A DNA stretch of 64,000 nt from Cytobacillus solani (GTDB lineage: Bacteria; Bacillota; Bacilli; Bacillales; Cytobacillaceae), in NCBI RefSeq assembly GCF_001420595.1, contig NZ_LJIX01000006.1, positions 131,361 through 195,360 on the forward strand, written 5' to 3'. The notes beneath the pieces are model-generated. The model was not told where the DNA came from, made no database searches, and was given only the letters and a program-made list of their open reading frames with translations. Positions 35,404 through 43,068 of this stretch are shown here, one piece after another; within the stretch, counting starts at the first letter, position 1, and the number at the start of each line of letters is the position of its first letter. The position numbers and the translations under genes were made by a program.

Positions 35404-36402
35404 ATGTTTAAAACAAAAAAAGGATCGACACAGCTTCAAGAGGAAAATACGGAGTTGAAAAATCGCTTAAAGACTATATTTGAAAAAGCTCAGCAAAATG
35501 AAGAATATCTTAATAGTTTTATTGAAAGCTTTAATAATGAAATAAATATTGCAATTGAACAGCATGAAATGGTGAATGGACAGCATAATATTCTTGCTGA
35601 TTTAGTTGGAAAAATCATGGAGCGATTTGATAAAGTGAATGTCATAAGTCAAATGTCTTATGATAAATCCATTGGACTTCATGAAAAGGGTCAGAGCCTA
35701 ATTGAATCTACAGTAGACATGGTGAAAATATCAGAAGAAGGAAGAGATTCTGTAAGTAAAGTAGAGGGTCTTATCGCAAAGCTTGGTGAACAGCTGCATG
35801 AAACCTCTGTTAAAATGAATCAATTAAATGAGCGGTCAAAAGAAATTGAAATGATTGTTAAAGTAATTAAAGAAATTGCAGACCAAACGAATCTTCTTGC
35901 ACTTAATGCATCAATTGAAGCGGCACGAGCTGGAGAGCACGGGAAGGGCTTTGCTGTCGTTGCTGAAGAGGTTCGAAAGCTGGCAGAAAATACGGCGGAA
36001 AGTACGCACAATATTAGTGTGCTGACACAAAATATCCAAAAGGATATTGATGGTTCCTTGCAATCGACGAAAATGAGTACAGGACTAATTGAAGAAGGAA
36101 TTCAACTAAGCACAAATACAACAAGTACGATTGATTATATTTTGTCTGTCATTAATAATGTCCAAACAGAGGTTAAGGATGTTATTAGCACCATTGAGGA
36201 GCAGCGTGACTACTCAAATGATGTAATGAATGAAATCAGAGAAACAAGATCAACTTTTGATGAAGCAAATGAAATGATTATTAAGCATATTAGTGATGCA
36301 AGTGTTGTCGATGAAAAGTTAGAAAGTGGCATCAAGCAAATAGCAGAGTTAAGCAATCGGGGAAACCGAGAACTTTGGGATGAGTATAAAGAATATAAAT
36401 AA
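35404..36402 (+). CDS. Soluble methyl-accepting chemotaxis protein
   Basis: A 332-residue protein with no membrane segment: an N-terminal coiled coil (about residues 5-70), then the MCP signalling domain, whose hairpin tip reads [45 protein letters not shown] at about residues 155-200. It would couple CheA/CheW to an internal signal. Similar in size and type to soluble receptors such as B. subtilis YfmS. ydbT and the rhomboid gene are neighbours in B. subtilis, so this is a lineage-specific insertion. The sigma-D promoter upstream supports its role. Confidence 0.9.
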   Translation: MFKTKKGSTQLQEENTELKNRLKTIFEKAQQNEEYLNSFIESFNNEINIAIEQHEMVNGQHNILADLVGKIMERFDKVNVISQMSYDKSIGLHEKGQSLIESTVDMVKISEEGRDSVSKVEGLIAKLGEQLHETSVKMNQLNERSKEIEMIVKVIKEIADQTNLLALNASIEAARAGEHGKGFAVVAEEVRKLAENTAESTHNISVLTQNIQKDIDGSLQSTKMSTGLIEEGIQLSTNTTSTIDYILSVINNVQTEVKDVISTIEEQRDYSNDVMNEIRETRSTFDEANEMIIKHISDASVVDEKLESGIKQIAELSNRGNRELWDEYKEYK

Positions 36403-36410
36403 TGAATTGG

Positions 36411-36436
36411 AAAAGGGGCTGAAAATGCCCCTTTTT
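36411..36436. terminator. Bidirectional terminator between the chemoreceptor and rhomboid genes
   Basis: AAAAGGGGC and GCCCCTTTTT flank a seven-base loop; A and T runs on both sides serve both converging genes. Confidence 0.88.
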
Positions 36437-37163
36437 ATCTGAATAAAAATCCTACTAATGCTAGAATAATGATAATGCCCCATAGCAATCGTTTAGAAAG
36501 AGCGATTTCTTTTAATGAAGGACGATGGTTTCCAAAACGATTGGAAGAGGGACGGTTAAATGAAAAGGTTGGTCTTTTTTTATTCGAGAGTAAGCCAGCC
36601 CCGATTAGAAAACCAGCTAAGAGCCCAATTAAATGAGCAACTACATTAATGTTCGGCTGCAAGAAGGTCATAATTACACCGATGATAGTAATAGTTAAAA
36701 TGAGCTGTGCATTTGCATAAGAAATCAAGTCTTTTCTAAACATAATGATGGCTGCGAAAAAGCCAAATAACCCAAAAATTGCCCCGCTAGCTCCAACGTG
36801 AATATAAGTTAATGGCTCGAAAAGTAATGTAGCTACATTTGCGGCCACCCCAGCAGTTACATAAACAAAGATAAACTTGCCTTTCCCTAATATCTGCTCT
36901 AGAGCAGGGCCGAATAAGACGAGTGAAAAGCTGTTAAAAAGTACATGAGAAAAGCCGCTATGCATAAAAATAGGTGTAAGCAACCGCCAGTATTCCCCTT
37001 CTACAATATATAAATTCACCCCAGCAAAATGTTCAAAGAGCCATGTGTTTGGAAGAAATGGCAGGATGGATATTAAATAAAGTACAATATGAATGAAAAC
37101 AATGATAGAAACTACTGGGTAATAGCGCAGAAATTGTTTAAAGCTCTCCGTTCTAGTGAACAT
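36435..37163 (-). CDS. ydcA: Rhomboid family intramembrane serine protease
   Basis: A six-helix rhomboid of 242 residues. The conserved loop LLTPIFMHSGFSHVLFNSFSL (His-x-Asn pair), the catalytic serine in HVGASGAIFGLFGFF, and the catalytic histidine in NVVAHLIGLLAGFLIGAGL are visible. The C-terminal tail (NKKRPTFSFNRPSSNRF) is basic, followed by a last hydrophobic helix. Syntenic with B. subtilis ydcA, next to acpS. Substrates are unknown. Start ATG 37163 follows GGGAGGACC on the minus strand. Confidence 0.92.
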   Translation of the reverse strand: MFTRTESFKQFLRYYPVVSIIVFIHIVLYLISILPFLPNTWLFEHFAGVNLYIVEGEYWRLLTPIFMHSGFSHVLFNSFSLVLFGPALEQILGKGKFIFVYVTAGVAANVATLLFEPLTYIHVGASGAIFGLFGFFAAIIMFRKDLISYANAQLILTITIIGVIMTFLQPNINVVAHLIGLLAGFLIGAGLLSNKKRPTFSFNRPSSNRFGNHRPSLKEIALSKRLLWGIIIILALVGFLFR

Positions 37164-37214
37164 GTGGGTCCTCCCTGTATTAAAGGATAAGAAAGTATAA
37201 CTTTGAAGTTAGAG

Positions 37215-37370
37215 AATTGTCTAGCTCCAGCGCCTATCGCCTATCAAACTTCAGGCCCCCTCCCTACGATAAGTCAACATCGGTTCGCTCTCGCTCACCG
37301 TGTTTCCTTTATCGAAAGAACCGGTCCTTCCAGTTTGTACGGCGATGACCAAGGCGCTTGCGCTTTTCTT
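37215..37370 (+). repeat. Dispersed repeat, family 1, copy C
   Basis: Full-length family-1 unit with ends AATTGTCTAGCTCCAG and CGCTTGCGCTTTTCTT, between the divergent rhomboid and acpS genes. It is the only copy here not lying close behind a stop codon. Confidence 0.88.
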
Positions 37371-37421
37371 TTCTCTTAATTGTTTATGCATAGAATAATT
37401 TAATTAGAAGGATGATGTCCA

Positions 37422-37790
37422 ATGATTTCTGGTATTGGGATAGATATTGTAGAGCTTAATCGAATAAGAAAAATTTATTTAAGACAGCGAAAGTTTGTTG
37501 ACAGAATATTAACCGCGAAGGAAAAGGAGATCTTTAACAGTTTGACAGAAGAAAGGCAAGCTGAGTATTTAGCCGGACGTTTTGCGGCAAAAGAAGCCTT
37601 TTCGAAAGCAGTAGGAACAGGTTTAGGCGGGAATTTGTCATTTTTAGATATTGAAATCGAAAAAGATAAGAAAGGGAAGCCGTTTATCTCTAAACCGTTT
37701 AATGAAGGTGTTCATCTTTCTATTTCCCATAGTAAAGAATATGCCGTTGCACAGGTTGTTATTGAAAAACAAGAACTGAAAGAAAAATAA
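37422..37790 (+). CDS. acpS: Holo-[acyl-carrier-protein] synthase
   Basis: Transfers 4'-phosphopantetheine from CoA to the acyl carrier protein. Trimeric AcpS family of about 120 residues: [14 protein letters not shown] with the Mg-binding aspartate near residue 7, [18 protein letters not shown] with the metal-binding glutamate near residue 58, and the C-terminal [15 protein letters not shown]. Syntenic with B. subtilis. A good AGAAGGATG region precedes ATG. Confidence 0.97.
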   Translation: MISGIGIDIVELNRIRKIYLRQRKFVDRILTAKEKEIFNSLTEERQAEYLAGRFAAKEAFSKAVGTGLGGNLSFLDIEIEKDKKGKPFISKPFNEGVHLSISHSKEYAVAQVVIEKQELKEK

Positions 37791-37999
37791 AAGCTTGTCA
37801 TTCCCTTTAGCATATTCTTAAAGGTTGTCTCATATATTCATAGTGCAATAGGAGAGACAAGGCTGGTTTTTTGCAACTGAAAATCTTGCCTCCATCTCCT
37901 CCACAATAAACGCGCGATCAAAGCTGATTTTTCCGTTAGGAATTGGCTTAGTGCAGTGGCTGGACAATACACTGAATCGAGACTAAAGGGGTTGAAGGA

Positions 38000-39007
38000 A
38001 TGAGAAGAAAGTGGTTAATGCTGTTAGCCGGGCTATTGATTGTCATTGCATTGTCTGCTTGCGGAACGAAATCCCAAGAAGACGTAACGAAGGAGTTGAG
38101 CGGGAAGCTCGAGGAAATTAAAAGCTATAAGGCAAATGCGAAGATGACATTGCAGATGGGAACAGAGCCACAAACGTATGATATTGAGGTTTGGCACAAG
38201 GATCCAATGTATTATAAGGTAGATCTTAAAAATGCGCAAAAGGATCAAAGCCAAATGATTCTTCGGAATGATGAAGGCGTGTTTGTCCTTACACCTGCGC
38301 TAAATAAGAGCTTCAAGTTTCAAAGCGAGTGGCCGAAAAATAGCAGTCAGGCTTATTTATATGAATCGTTAATAAATGATATTATTGACGACAAAGAAGC
38401 CACGTTTAAAGCTACAAAACAACATTATATATTTGAAACAAAAACGAAATATCAAAATAACCAAATGCTTCCTACCCAAGAAATTACACTGAAAAAGTCA
38501 GATCTATCTCCTGTAAGTGTGAAAGTAATGGATACAGATAAAAATGCGCTTGTAACCGTTGAATTTACGGGTGTGAAATTTAATACCTCTTTAGATAAAA
38601 AAGACTTTGATATGAAAAAGAATATGACGAGTGCTCAATTAGAAGTTCCTGTCATGGGAGAAGTAGCAGATGAAGAGTTCTCAGTGAAATATCCTACTGA
38701 GTATTCAGAATATGAATTGATTGATCAAAAGGAAATAAAAACGGAAAATGGAAAGCGTGTAGTTTTAACATATGATGGTGAAAAATCATTTACACTTATT
38801 CAGGAAAAGGCAGAAGTAAGGACTGCTTCTTCATTAACATCTGTAAGTGGTGACCCTGTGGACCTAGGTTTCACGATTGGTGCTCTTTCTAATAATACAA
38901 TTACTTGGACACATCAAGGAGTGGATTATTTAATTGCATCTAATGATTTAACGGACGAAGAATTAACTGCAATCGCCCGTTCCGTCCAAGGAAATACAGT
39001 AAAATAA
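38000..39007 (+). CDS. ydcC: LolA-like sporulation-associated lipoprotein YdcC
   Basis: A lipoprotein of 335 residues: signal MRRKWLMLLAGLLIVIALSA with lipobox LSAC, then an outer-membrane-lipoprotein-carrier-like domain (LEEIKSYKANAKMTLQM, VWHKDPMYYKVDLKNA, then a DUF4367-like C-terminal half with HQGVDYLIASNDLTDEELTAIARSV). In B. subtilis the orthologue lies between acpS and alr and belongs, as I recall, to the sigma-E regulon; no clear sigma-E promoter was identified here. The 209-base gap upstream holds nothing else that I can name. Confidence 0.9.
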   Translation: MRRKWLMLLAGLLIVIALSACGTKSQEDVTKELSGKLEEIKSYKANAKMTLQMGTEPQTYDIEVWHKDPMYYKVDLKNAQKDQSQMILRNDEGVFVLTPALNKSFKFQSEWPKNSSQAYLYESLINDIIDDKEATFKATKQHYIFETKTKYQNNQMLPTQEITLKKSDLSPVSVKVMDTDKNALVTVEFTGVKFNTSLDKKDFDMKKNMTSAQLEVPVMGEVADEEFSVKYPTEYSEYELIDQKEIKTENGKRVVLTYDGEKSFTLIQEKAEVRTASSLTSVSGDPVDLGFTIGALSNNTITWTHQGVDYLIASNDLTDEELTAIARSVQGNTVK

Positions 39008-39019
39008 GTATTAACTTTC

Positions 39020-39044
39020 AGGCTCTTTGAAAAGAGCCTTTTTT
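39020..39044 (+). terminator. Terminator of ydcC
   Basis: AGGCTCTT and AAGAGCCT flank a four-base loop followed by T residues. Confidence 0.85.
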
Positions 39045-39144
39045 ATTTGTGAATATTCAGATAAAAAATAAATTAATTTGACAAATTTATATAGAGAGTT
39101 TGATAATAGTAATATTTATGACTGTTAAAAGGATGGGGAAGTTA

Positions 39145-40302
39145 GTGGACAGCCAATTGGCTTATTATAGAGATACTTGGGCGGAAATAAACTTGGATCA
39201 TATTTCATATAATATGGATGAAATGAAGCGGCATGTTGGTGAAGATGTGAAGGTGTTTGCAGTTGTGAAGGCTAATGCATATGGCCATGGTGACGAAGAG
39301 GTCGCTAGAGAGGCATTAAATTCAGGTGCCTCCTATTTAGCTGTTGCGTTTTTGGATGAAGCCCTTGCTCTCCGGAAAAAAGGAATAGCAGCACCTATCC
39401 TTGTGTTAGGAATATGCCGACCAGGAGACGTCAGAATTGCAGTTGAAAATCGGATTTCATTAACCGTTTTTCAACAGCGGTGGCTGTGTGAAGCAAAGGA
39501 AATCCTTCCTTCTAATGCTAGGTTAGACATCCATGTAAAGCTTGATACTGGAATGGGAAGACTAGGTGTGCGCAATAAAGACGAGCTAAAGGAGCTAGAA
39601 AGCACAATTAAAGAGGATCCTCGCTTCTGTTTAGAAGGTGTTTACACGCACTTTGCAACAGCTGATGAGCTGAATTTCGCATATTTTGAACGGCAAATGG
39701 AACGATTTCAAGAAATGATTTCCTGGTTTGAGGCAAGACCAGAATTTATCCACACAGGAAATAGTGCAGCTGCTTTAATACATTCAGAGACGCACCATAA
39801 TGCAGTAAGAATGGGAATTTCTATGTATGGACTAACACCTTCACCAGAGATTGAGCCAGTGCTGCCATTTAGATTGAAGCCTGCCTTTTCTCTCCATACA
39901 AAACTTGTACATGTTAAAAAGATTAGTAAAGGAGAGAGACTTAGTTACGGTGCTACCTATGAAGCAACCGAAGATGAATGGATTGGGACTTTGCCAATTG
40001 GTTATGCTGATGGATGGATACGCAAATTACAAGGTCAAGAGGTGCTTATCGAGGGGCAAAGAGTCCCAATTGTTGGGCGAATTTGTATGGATCAATGCAT
40101 GGTTAAGCTACCCGCTGAGTTACCTATAGGGACGGTAGTGACTTTGATTGGGAAGCAGGGAGAAGAGTATATTTCTGTGAATGAGGTTGCTGAAAAGCTT
40201 CATACCATTAATTATGAAATTACATGTATGGTAGCAGGAAGGATACCAAAGGTGTATAAAAAGAATGGAAAAGTTAAAAGGATTATTAACTCTTTACTGT
40301 AA
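39145..40302 (+). CDS. alr: Alanine racemase
   Basis: PLP-dependent racemase providing D-alanine for ddl/murF and teichoic acids. The catalytic lysine is in [13 protein letters not shown] near residue 36; the catalytic tyrosine is in RLSYGATYE; the [10 protein letters not shown] motif and the C-terminal INYEITC segment follow. The frame is open from 39100, with ATG codons at 39118 and 39133, but the family N-terminus corresponds to [14 protein letters not shown] 39145 with AAGGATGGGG upstream fits best. Syntenic with ndoAI-ndoA as in B. subtilis. Confidence 0.95.
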   Translation: MDSQLAYYRDTWAEINLDHISYNMDEMKRHVGEDVKVFAVVKANAYGHGDEEVAREALNSGASYLAVAFLDEALALRKKGIAAPILVLGICRPGDVRIAVENRISLTVFQQRWLCEAKEILPSNARLDIHVKLDTGMGRLGVRNKDELKELESTIKEDPRFCLEGVYTHFATADELNFAYFERQMERFQEMISWFEARPEFIHTGNSAAALIHSETHHNAVRMGISMYGLTPSPEIEPVLPFRLKPAFSLHTKLVHVKKISKGERLSYGATYEATEDEWIGTLPIGYADGWIRKLQGQEVLIEGQRVPIVGRICMDQCMVKLPAELPIGTVVTLIGKQGEEYISVNEVAEKLHTINYEITCMVAGRIPKVYKKNGKVKRIINSLL

Positions 40303-40480
40303 TTAATTTAGCTGAAAGACAGGTTTTTTACTGGAAAAATAAGATTATGCATAAAAACTTAATTTTTTAGCCGATAATACAGAAGAATTGATAAATCCTC
40401 TTTGCATAAGGCGTGTTTGATGATAATATTGAAATTGGTAGATATAAAATGGTGTGTAGTGATGGTGGAGGTGTTTGTTT

Positions 40481-40762
40481 GTGGCTGAGTCTAGCGCAAC
40501 AACAGAGATAATGGTTAAATTACCGCAACATCTATTAACAGAGTTAGATGGTTTTGCTAAACAGGAAAACGTTAACCGGAGTGAATTCATTTATCAAGCA
40601 ACCAAAATGTATTTGCGTGAACGGAAAAAGAGACAAATTCGTGAATCCATGCGTCGTGGCTATATGGAGATGGCGAAAATAAATTTGACGATTGCATCTG
40701 AAGCATTTCAAGCGGAATTCGAGGCAGAACATACAGTTGAACGTCTAGTAAGCGGAGGGTAA
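40481..40762 (+). CDS. ndoAI: Antitoxin EndoAI (MazE type)
   Basis: A 93-residue ribbon-helix-helix antitoxin that neutralises the endoribonuclease encoded next. N-terminal [38 protein letters not shown]-terminal toxin-binding tail ending TVERLVSGG, which is identical to the B. subtilis protein as I recall it. Start GTG 40481 after GGTGGAGGTG; TTG 40475 is in frame but too close to the ribosome site. It is four bases from the toxin gene. It probably autoregulates through the RHH domain. Confidence 0.95.
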   Translation: MAESSATTEIMVKLPQHLLTELDGFAKQENVNRSEFIYQATKMYLRERKKRQIRESMRRGYMEMAKINLTIASEAFQAEFEAEHTVERLVSGG

Positions 40763-40766
40763 TCCT

Positions 40767-41117
40767 TTGATTGTCAAACGTGGTGACGTTTATTTTGCAG
40801 ACCTATCCCCAGTTGTTGGTTCAGAACAAGGTGGCGTTCGTCCAGTGCTTGTCATCCAAAACGATATCGGGAATCGGTTTAGTCCCACAGTAATTGTTGC
40901 AGCAATCACTGCTCAAATTCAAAAAGCTAAGCTGCCTACTCATGTTGAAATTGATGCGAAGCGTTATGGCTTTGAACGGGATTCGGTTATTCTTTTAGAA
41001 CAAATTCGTACAATTGATAAACAGCGCTTAACCGATAAGATTACCCATCTCGATGACGAAATGATGGAAAAAGTGGATGAAGCTGTGCAGATTAGCCTTG
41101 GTCTCATCGAATTTTAA
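40767..41117 (+). CDS. ndoA: Endoribonuclease EndoA (MazF toxin)
   Basis: A sequence-specific mRNA interferase of 116 residues that cuts at UACAU in B. subtilis. It opens with [36 protein letters not shown], with the catalytic Arg and Thr pair in the GVRPVL and [12 protein letters not shown] segments; nearly identical to B. subtilis EndoA. GCGGAGGGT gives a strong ribosome site. It follows the antitoxin and precedes the sigB operon, as in B. subtilis. Confidence 0.97.
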   Translation: MIVKRGDVYFADLSPVVGSEQGGVRPVLVIQNDIGNRFSPTVIVAAITAQIQKAKLPTHVEIDAKRYGFERDSVILLEQIRTIDKQRLTDKITHLDDEMMEKVDEAVQISLGLIEF

Positions 41118-41121
41118 TACA

Positions 41122-41147
41122 AAACGCTCTTGCTAAAGAGCGTTTTT
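41122..41147 (+). terminator. Terminator of the ndoAI-ndoA operon
   Basis: AAACGCTCTT and AAGAGCGTTT with a four-base loop and Ts. Confidence 0.85.
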
Positions 41148-41219
41148 ATATCTTGAACAGCTAAATAGAACATTGGTTAAACAGCCACCATTTTTATAAA
41201 AAATAGATCGTCTGCCCAA

Positions 41220-41247
41220 GGCAAGCATAAAATGCTTGCCTTTTTTA
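41220..41247 (+). terminator. Second strong hairpin before the sigB operon
   Basis: GGCAAGCAT and ATGCTTGCC form a nine-base stem with a three-base loop and six Ts. Two terminators in series separate ndoA from rsbV transcription. Confidence 0.85.
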
Positions 41248-41305
41248 TCAGTGGTATGTTTCGAAAATTCAAATTAATTATTTTTTAATTAATTGTAAAT
41301 AACAA

Positions 41306-41331
41306 GTTTACCCTCTGTAAAATCAGGGTAC
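41306..41331 (+). promoter_or_regulatory. Sigma-B promoter of rsbV-rsbW-sigB
   Basis: GTTTAC (-35), a 14-base spacer, and GGGTAC (-10); the Bacillus sigma-B consensus is GTTTAA-N12/14-GGGTAT. It lies 37 bases before rsbV, matching the autoregulated internal sigma-B promoter of B. subtilis. Confidence 0.88.
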
Positions 41332-41367
41332 TTAATAGGCAAATTGGCATAAAAAGGTGGGTCAGTC

Positions 41368-41700
41368 ATGAATATTTCAATTGAAACGAAAGAAAAGGAT
41401 CATTTAACTACTGTAGATATTAGCGGTGAGATTGATGCATATACTGCACCTAAACTAAGGGAGTCTCTTTTTCATTTGGCAGAAAAAAAGGAATCAGTTA
41501 TCATCATTAATCTTTCTGAAGTTACTTATATGGATAGTACTGGATTAGGTGTCTTTGTTGGCGTCTTTAAAAATATCCGTTCAAATAATGGACAGTTACG
41601 GCTTTTAGGGTTATCCAACCGATTAATGAGGCTTTTTGAAATCACAGGCTTGTCTACTATTATGGATATTTCCAGCAAGATTGAAGGTGAAGCTAAATGA
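41368..41700 (+). CDS. rsbV: Anti-sigma-factor antagonist RsbV
   Basis: STAS-domain protein of 110 residues that, when unphosphorylated, binds RsbW and frees sigma-B. The phosphorylated serine/threonine lies in VTYMDSTGLGVFVGVF; the N-terminal TVDISGEIDAYTAPKLRE strand-helix is typical. It overlaps rsbW by four bases (ATGA). Directly under the sigma-B promoter. Confidence 0.95.
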   Translation: MNISIETKEKDHLTTVDISGEIDAYTAPKLRESLFHLAEKKESVIIINLSEVTYMDSTGLGVFVGVFKNIRSNNGQLRLLGLSNRLMRLFEITGLSTIMDISSKIEGEAK

Positions 41701-42182
41701 TTCAATCGTTTGATTACATAGAATTGAAAATTCCTGCTAAAGCAGAATTTTTGAGTGTCATCAGACTTACACTGTCAGGTATTGCGAGCCGAATGGGGTT
41801 TGCCTATGATGAAATTGAAGATTTAAAGATTGCTACAAGCGAGGCTTGTACAAATGCCATTCAACATGCTTATACCAATAATGAGCATGGGGAAGTGATT
41901 GTTGGCTTCGGTCTTTATGGGAACCGTTTGGAAGTAATGGTAGCAGATAATGGGAAAAGTTTTGACTTTCTATCAGCTAAGCAAGGGATTGGCCGTTATG
42001 AAGAGAATGATTCTGTTGAGTTTTTACGTGAAGGAGGTTTAGGTCTTTACTTAATAGAGTCGTTAATGGACGAGGTTCGAATTCATAACAAAGAGGGTGT
42101 GACGGTCTTCATGATCAAATACCTTGAGGGAGAGCGGGTGGAGAGGGATGTCAAGACAATCTCAAAACCAGATAACTCCTGA
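41697..42182 (+). CDS. rsbW: Serine-protein kinase / anti-sigma-B factor RsbW
   Basis: GHKL-fold kinase of 161 residues that binds sigma-B and phosphorylates RsbV. N-box IATSEACTNAIQHAY, G1-like box VADNGKSFD and G2-type GGLGLYLIESLMDEV are present. It overlaps sigB by 35 bases, which helps keep anti-sigma and sigma in balance. Confidence 0.95.
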   Translation: MIQSFDYIELKIPAKAEFLSVIRLTLSGIASRMGFAYDEIEDLKIATSEACTNAIQHAYTNNEHGEVIVGFGLYGNRLEVMVADNGKSFDFLSAKQGIGRYEENDSVEFLREGGLGLYLIESLMDEVRIHNKEGVTVFMIKYLEGERVERDVKTISKPDNS

Positions 42183-42930
42183 AGAAATTAATAGACTCAT
42201 AAAGGCTTTCCAACTTGAACAAGATGAAGAGGCACAGAAATTACTTGTCCTCCATTATCGAAAGATGGTGGAGTCTATTGCGCGTAAATATTCGAAAGGG
42301 AAATCTTTTCATGAAGATATTTCTCAAGTTGGTCTAATTGGATTATTAGGGGCGATTCGAAGATATGATGAAACCTATGGGAAGAATTTTGAAGCCTTCG
42401 CAGTACCAACGATAATCGGAGAAATTAAACGTTTTTTGCGTGATAAAACTTGGAGTGTTCATGTACCTCGCAGGATAAAGGAATTGGGTCCAAAAATAAA
42501 ATCGACAATTGATGAACTAACCATCCAGTTGCAGCGGTCCCCGAAAATGGCTGAAATTGCCGATGTTGTTGGTGTATCAGAAGAGGAAATATTAGAAGTA
42601 ATGGAAATTAGCAAAAGCTATCATGCGCTTTCTGTAGATCATTCGATTGATGCTGATTCTGAAGGTGGGACAACAACATTACATGACATTGTAGGGAATG
42701 AAGATGAAGGCTATGAGAAAATAAACCAAATTCTTGTACTTGAAAAAATATTGCATGTACTAACTGAACGTGAAAGAAGTGTCATTCAATATACGTATAT
42801 AGAGAATATGAGTCAAAAGGAAGCAGGGGAAAGACTGGCTATTTCGCAAATGCACGTATCACGCCTGCAAAGAAAGGCAATAAAAAAGTTAAGGGAAGCA
42901 ATTAACGCAAAGGAAAAGAATCCAGAATAG
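42148..42930 (+). CDS. sigB: RNA polymerase sigma factor SigB
   Basis: General stress sigma factor of 260 residues. Region 2 reads ARKYSKGKSFHEDISQVGLIGLLGAIRRYD and FEAFAVPTIIGEIKRFLRDKTWSVHVPRR; region 3 KIKSTIDELTIQLQRSPKMAEIADVVGVSEEEILEVME; region 4 LTERERSVIQYTYIENMSQKEAGERLAISQMHVSRLQRKA. The -35 recognition helix is identical to B. subtilis SigB over most of its length. ATG 42148 after GTGGAGAGGG is preferred to the upstream in-frame start at 42124. No rsbX or other rsb gene follows. Confidence 0.96.
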   Translation: MSRQSQNQITPEEINRLIKAFQLEQDEEAQKLLVLHYRKMVESIARKYSKGKSFHEDISQVGLIGLLGAIRRYDETYGKNFEAFAVPTIIGEIKRFLRDKTWSVHVPRRIKELGPKIKSTIDELTIQLQRSPKMAEIADVVGVSEEEILEVMEISKSYHALSVDHSIDADSEGGTTTLHDIVGNEDEGYEKINQILVLEKILHVLTERERSVIQYTYIENMSQKEAGERLAISQMHVSRLQRKAIKKLREAINAKEKNPE

Positions 42931-42956
42931 CGTTCGTGACAGGAAGCTTATTTTTG

Positions 42957-42987
42957 AGCTTATCTTACAAACAAGATAAGCTTATTT
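42957..42987 (+). terminator. Terminator of the sigB operon
   Basis: AGCTTATCTT and AAGATAAGCT form a perfect ten-base stem with a six-base loop, followed by TATTT. Confidence 0.8.
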
Positions 42988-43068
42988 GCTATTGAAGTGC
43001 GGCAGTATGAAACTCGAGCAAGATTTTGATAAGATAAGATGATGACCTAAAAAGCTGGAGGTAAAACC

